Positions 62,729 through 64,000 of a DNA stretch of 64,000 bases are shown piece after piece. Each line of letters starts with the position of its first letter. Position 1 is the stretch's first letter. A model generated the notes under the pieces. It did no database searches, had not been told where the DNA came from, and saw only the letters and a program-made list of their open reading frames with translations. This DNA is from Streptomyces sp. ST2-7A (GTDB lineage: Bacteria > Actinomycetota > Actinomycetes > Streptomycetales > Streptomycetaceae): assembly GCF_021390475.1 (NCBI RefSeq), contig NZ_JAJUWS010000005.1, positions 62,001 to 126,000 on the forward strand, in the 5' to 3' direction. A program made the translations under genes and the position numbers.

Positions 62729-63607
62729 TCAGTGGTTCAGCCGCCGAAAGGCGTTCACCGACAGCGGGAAGAAAACGAGGACCAGTACCACCGGCCACAC
62801 CATCGCCATCAAAGTGGAGTGGTCGGTGATCCAGGAGCCCGAGGCGACGCCGGGACCCCCGAACAGCTCCCGGCCCGCGTTGACCGTCGAGGAGATCGGG
62901 TTCCAATCGGCCACCGTGCCCAGCCAGCCGGGCATGGTGGCCGTCGCCACGAAGGCCGAGGAGAGGAAGCCGACGGGGAACTCCAGCGTCTGCACCCCGT
63001 TGACCGCCCCGGCTCCCGAGAGGGTGAGTCCCAGATGGACGCCGACCCACACGAGAGCGAACCGCAACAGCAGGACGAGGCCCACCGCGGCCAGGAAGTC
63101 GCCCGTGGTGCCGTGGTGACGCCACCCGATCGCCAGCGCCGCGAGAATCATCACGGCCAGGGTGAGAACGGCGACGAGCATGTCCGCCGCGGCGCGCGCG
63201 ATCAGTACCGCGGCGGGGGACATGGGCATGGAACGAAAGCGATCGGTTACTCCGCGCTCCCGATCGGTCGCCACCGCGAGAGTGGTCGTCCCGATACCGA
63301 AAAGCATGGCCATCACGAACATGCCGGGCATCAGGAAGTCCCGGTAACCGCCGCCCCCGGGGACCAGCATCGCGCCACCCAGAAGGTGAACGAAGATCAG
63401 GACGATCAGGACGTTGAAAGCGAGCGAGAAGAGCAACGGACCGGGGTGACCCACCTGGTGCAGGATCGCCCGTTGGGTGAGGACCCAACTGTCACCGATA
63501 GGGCCGAGGAGACGTTCCCCGGGGCCCGCGGACGCGGGAGCACCCGATGGCCCCGACGACCCGGTAGACCCCGCTCCGGATGAGACAGCGGTTGTCGTGT
63601 CGGTCAT
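62729..63607 (-). CDS. ABC-2 type permease (DrrB-like)
   Basis: A 292-aa integral membrane protein with six hydrophobic segments in the ABC-2 arrangement. Family marks include GYRDFLMPGMFVMAMLFG (split), RGVTDRFRSMPMSPAAVLIAR (split) and LEFPVGFLSSAFVA. It is the daunorubicin-resistance (DrrB) type, exporting drugs with the adjacent ATPase. The long N-terminus (about 35 residues) is rich in Ser/Gly/Thr before the first amphipathic segment. ATG 63607 overlaps the ATPase stop (ATGA). The TetR-like gene lies convergent downstream. It could export either product or an unrelated toxin. Confidence 0.92.
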   Translation of the reverse strand: MTDTTTAVSSGAGSTGSSGPSGAPASAGPGERLLGPIGDSWVLTQRAILHQVGHPGPLLFSLAFNVLIVLIFVHLLGGAMLVPGGGGYRDFLMPGMFVMAMLFGIGTTTLAVATDRERGVTDRFRSMPMSPAAVLIARAAADMLVAVLTLAVMILAALAIGWRHHGTTGDFLAAVGLVLLLRFALVWVGVHLGLTLSGAGAVNGVQTLEFPVGFLSSAFVATATMPGWLGTVADWNPISSTVNAGRELFGGPGVASGSWITDHSTLMAMVWPVVLVLVFFPLSVNAFRRLNH

Positions 63608-64000
63608 GCGGTCACTTCCCGTCCGGTCGTGATGGACCCGGCTCCGTCGACCGTCCCGTCCTTCCGCCCGTCATCCCGTCGACCGGTCAAGTGGAGGAAG
63701 ACCTCATCCAGTGTCGGGCGGCGCAGCGCCAGGTCGTCGATCGCGATACCGGCCTCGTCCAGCGACCGGATGGCCACCGGCAGGGCGGCGGCCCCATCCG
63801 GCACCCGCACTCCGATCCGTCGCGTGTCCCCGTCCACCACGGGCTCCCCCTCACCCCATCGAGCGGCCACCGAGGCGGCGATCCCCATCCGCCCCGCGTC
63901 GTGCACGACGAACTCGAGGCGGTCGTCGCCGATGAGGGACTTCAGATCCTCCGGAGCGCCCTCCGCGACCACCCGCCCGGACTCGATCACGTTGATTCGG
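63604..64000 (-). CDS. ABC transporter ATP-binding protein, C-terminal part (DrrA-like)
   Basis: Only the last 131 codons are in the window; the gene continues beyond the right edge. The visible part begins RINVIESGRVVAEGAPEDL, matching the segment after the H-loop in DrrA-type ATPases, and ends with LALRRPTLDEVFLHLTGR, the hallmark C-terminal motif of this subgroup. The Walker A and B motifs would lie off the window. It overlaps the permease start (ATGA), forming a DrrAB pair. It drives ATP-dependent drug export. Assignment is firm for family. Confidence 0.92.
   Translation of the reverse strand, partial: RINVIESGRVVAEGAPEDLKSLIGDDRLEFVVHDAGRMGIAASVAARWGEGEPVVDGDTRRIGVRVPDGAAALPVAIRSLDEAGIAIDDLALRRPTLDEVFLHLTGRRDDGRKDGTVDGAGSITTGREVTA

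Overview
The window is high-GC DNA with many GTG/TTG starts, start/stop-overlapping operons, TTA (bldA-type) codons and a gene of the mycothiol-dependent isomerase superfamily. This points to an actinomycete such as Streptomyces, Nocardiopsis or a relative. It holds two adjacent natural-product loci and part of a drug-efflux locus.

Region A (1-42,731) is an enediyne biosynthetic locus. Its core is the conserved cassette UnbL / UnbL-paralogue / UnbV / UnbU / iterative PKSE / hot-dog thioesterase (17,024-28,427). A flavin reductase and a P450 follow (28,424-30,300). An AraC-type and a StrR-type regulator run divergently from an E8/E9-like small protein plus GMC oxidoreductase pair, which is followed by an AhpD-like protein and a DinB/maleylpyruvate-isomerase-like protein (30,351-36,664). 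An SgcF-like epoxide hydrolase lies at 730-1,908. A leftward eight-gene operon (11,719 to 3,461) encodes O-methyltransferase, P450, an Fe-S flavoprotein like ADIC dehydrogenase (SgcG), a PaaK-like ligase, an ADIC/anthranilate synthase pair, a second PaaK-like ligase and a 69-aa protein. This matches a methoxylated benzoxazolinate pathway like that of C-1027. A rightward set (36,853-42,731) has an A-PCP didomain NRPS protein, a free-standing condensation enzyme (SgcC5-like), an acyl-CoA-dehydrogenase-fold flavin oxygenase and a P450. It probably makes and attaches a second acyl group. An MMPL exporter, an alpha/beta hydrolase, an IS701-like (possibly domesticated) transposase and an HxlR regulator lie between. 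I saw no enediyne apoprotein, deoxysugar, aminomutase or halogenase gene in the window.

Region B (about 43.6-61.0 kb) looks like a separate and apparently undescribed small-molecule cluster. A leftward eight-gene, mostly overlapping operon reads TauD dioxygenase, HpaI-type aldolase, cysteine-synthase-like enzyme 1, AsnB-type amidotransferase, PrpF-type isomerase, acyl-CoA-dehydrogenase-like protein, dihydroorotase/allantoinase-like hydrolase, FAD monooxygenase. It diverges from a rightward overlapping operon: MFS exporter, an 824-aa protein with two tandem ATP-grasp modules, serine O-acetyltransferase, cysteine-synthase-like enzyme 2, a third ATP-grasp ligase. The logic suggests O-acetylserine-derived beta-substituted alanines joined by ATP-grasp ligases into an amidated, oxidised small peptide, reminiscent of dapdiamide-type chemistry but not identical to any cluster I recognise.

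Region C (61.0-64.0 kb) contains a strong terminator, a likely IS110-type transposase remnant, a TetR regulator interrupted by an in-frame TGA, and a DrrAB-like ABC exporter that runs off the right edge. Several long perfect palindromes act as probable terminators, and an eight-copy 7-bp tandem repeat lies upstream of the last region-A P450.
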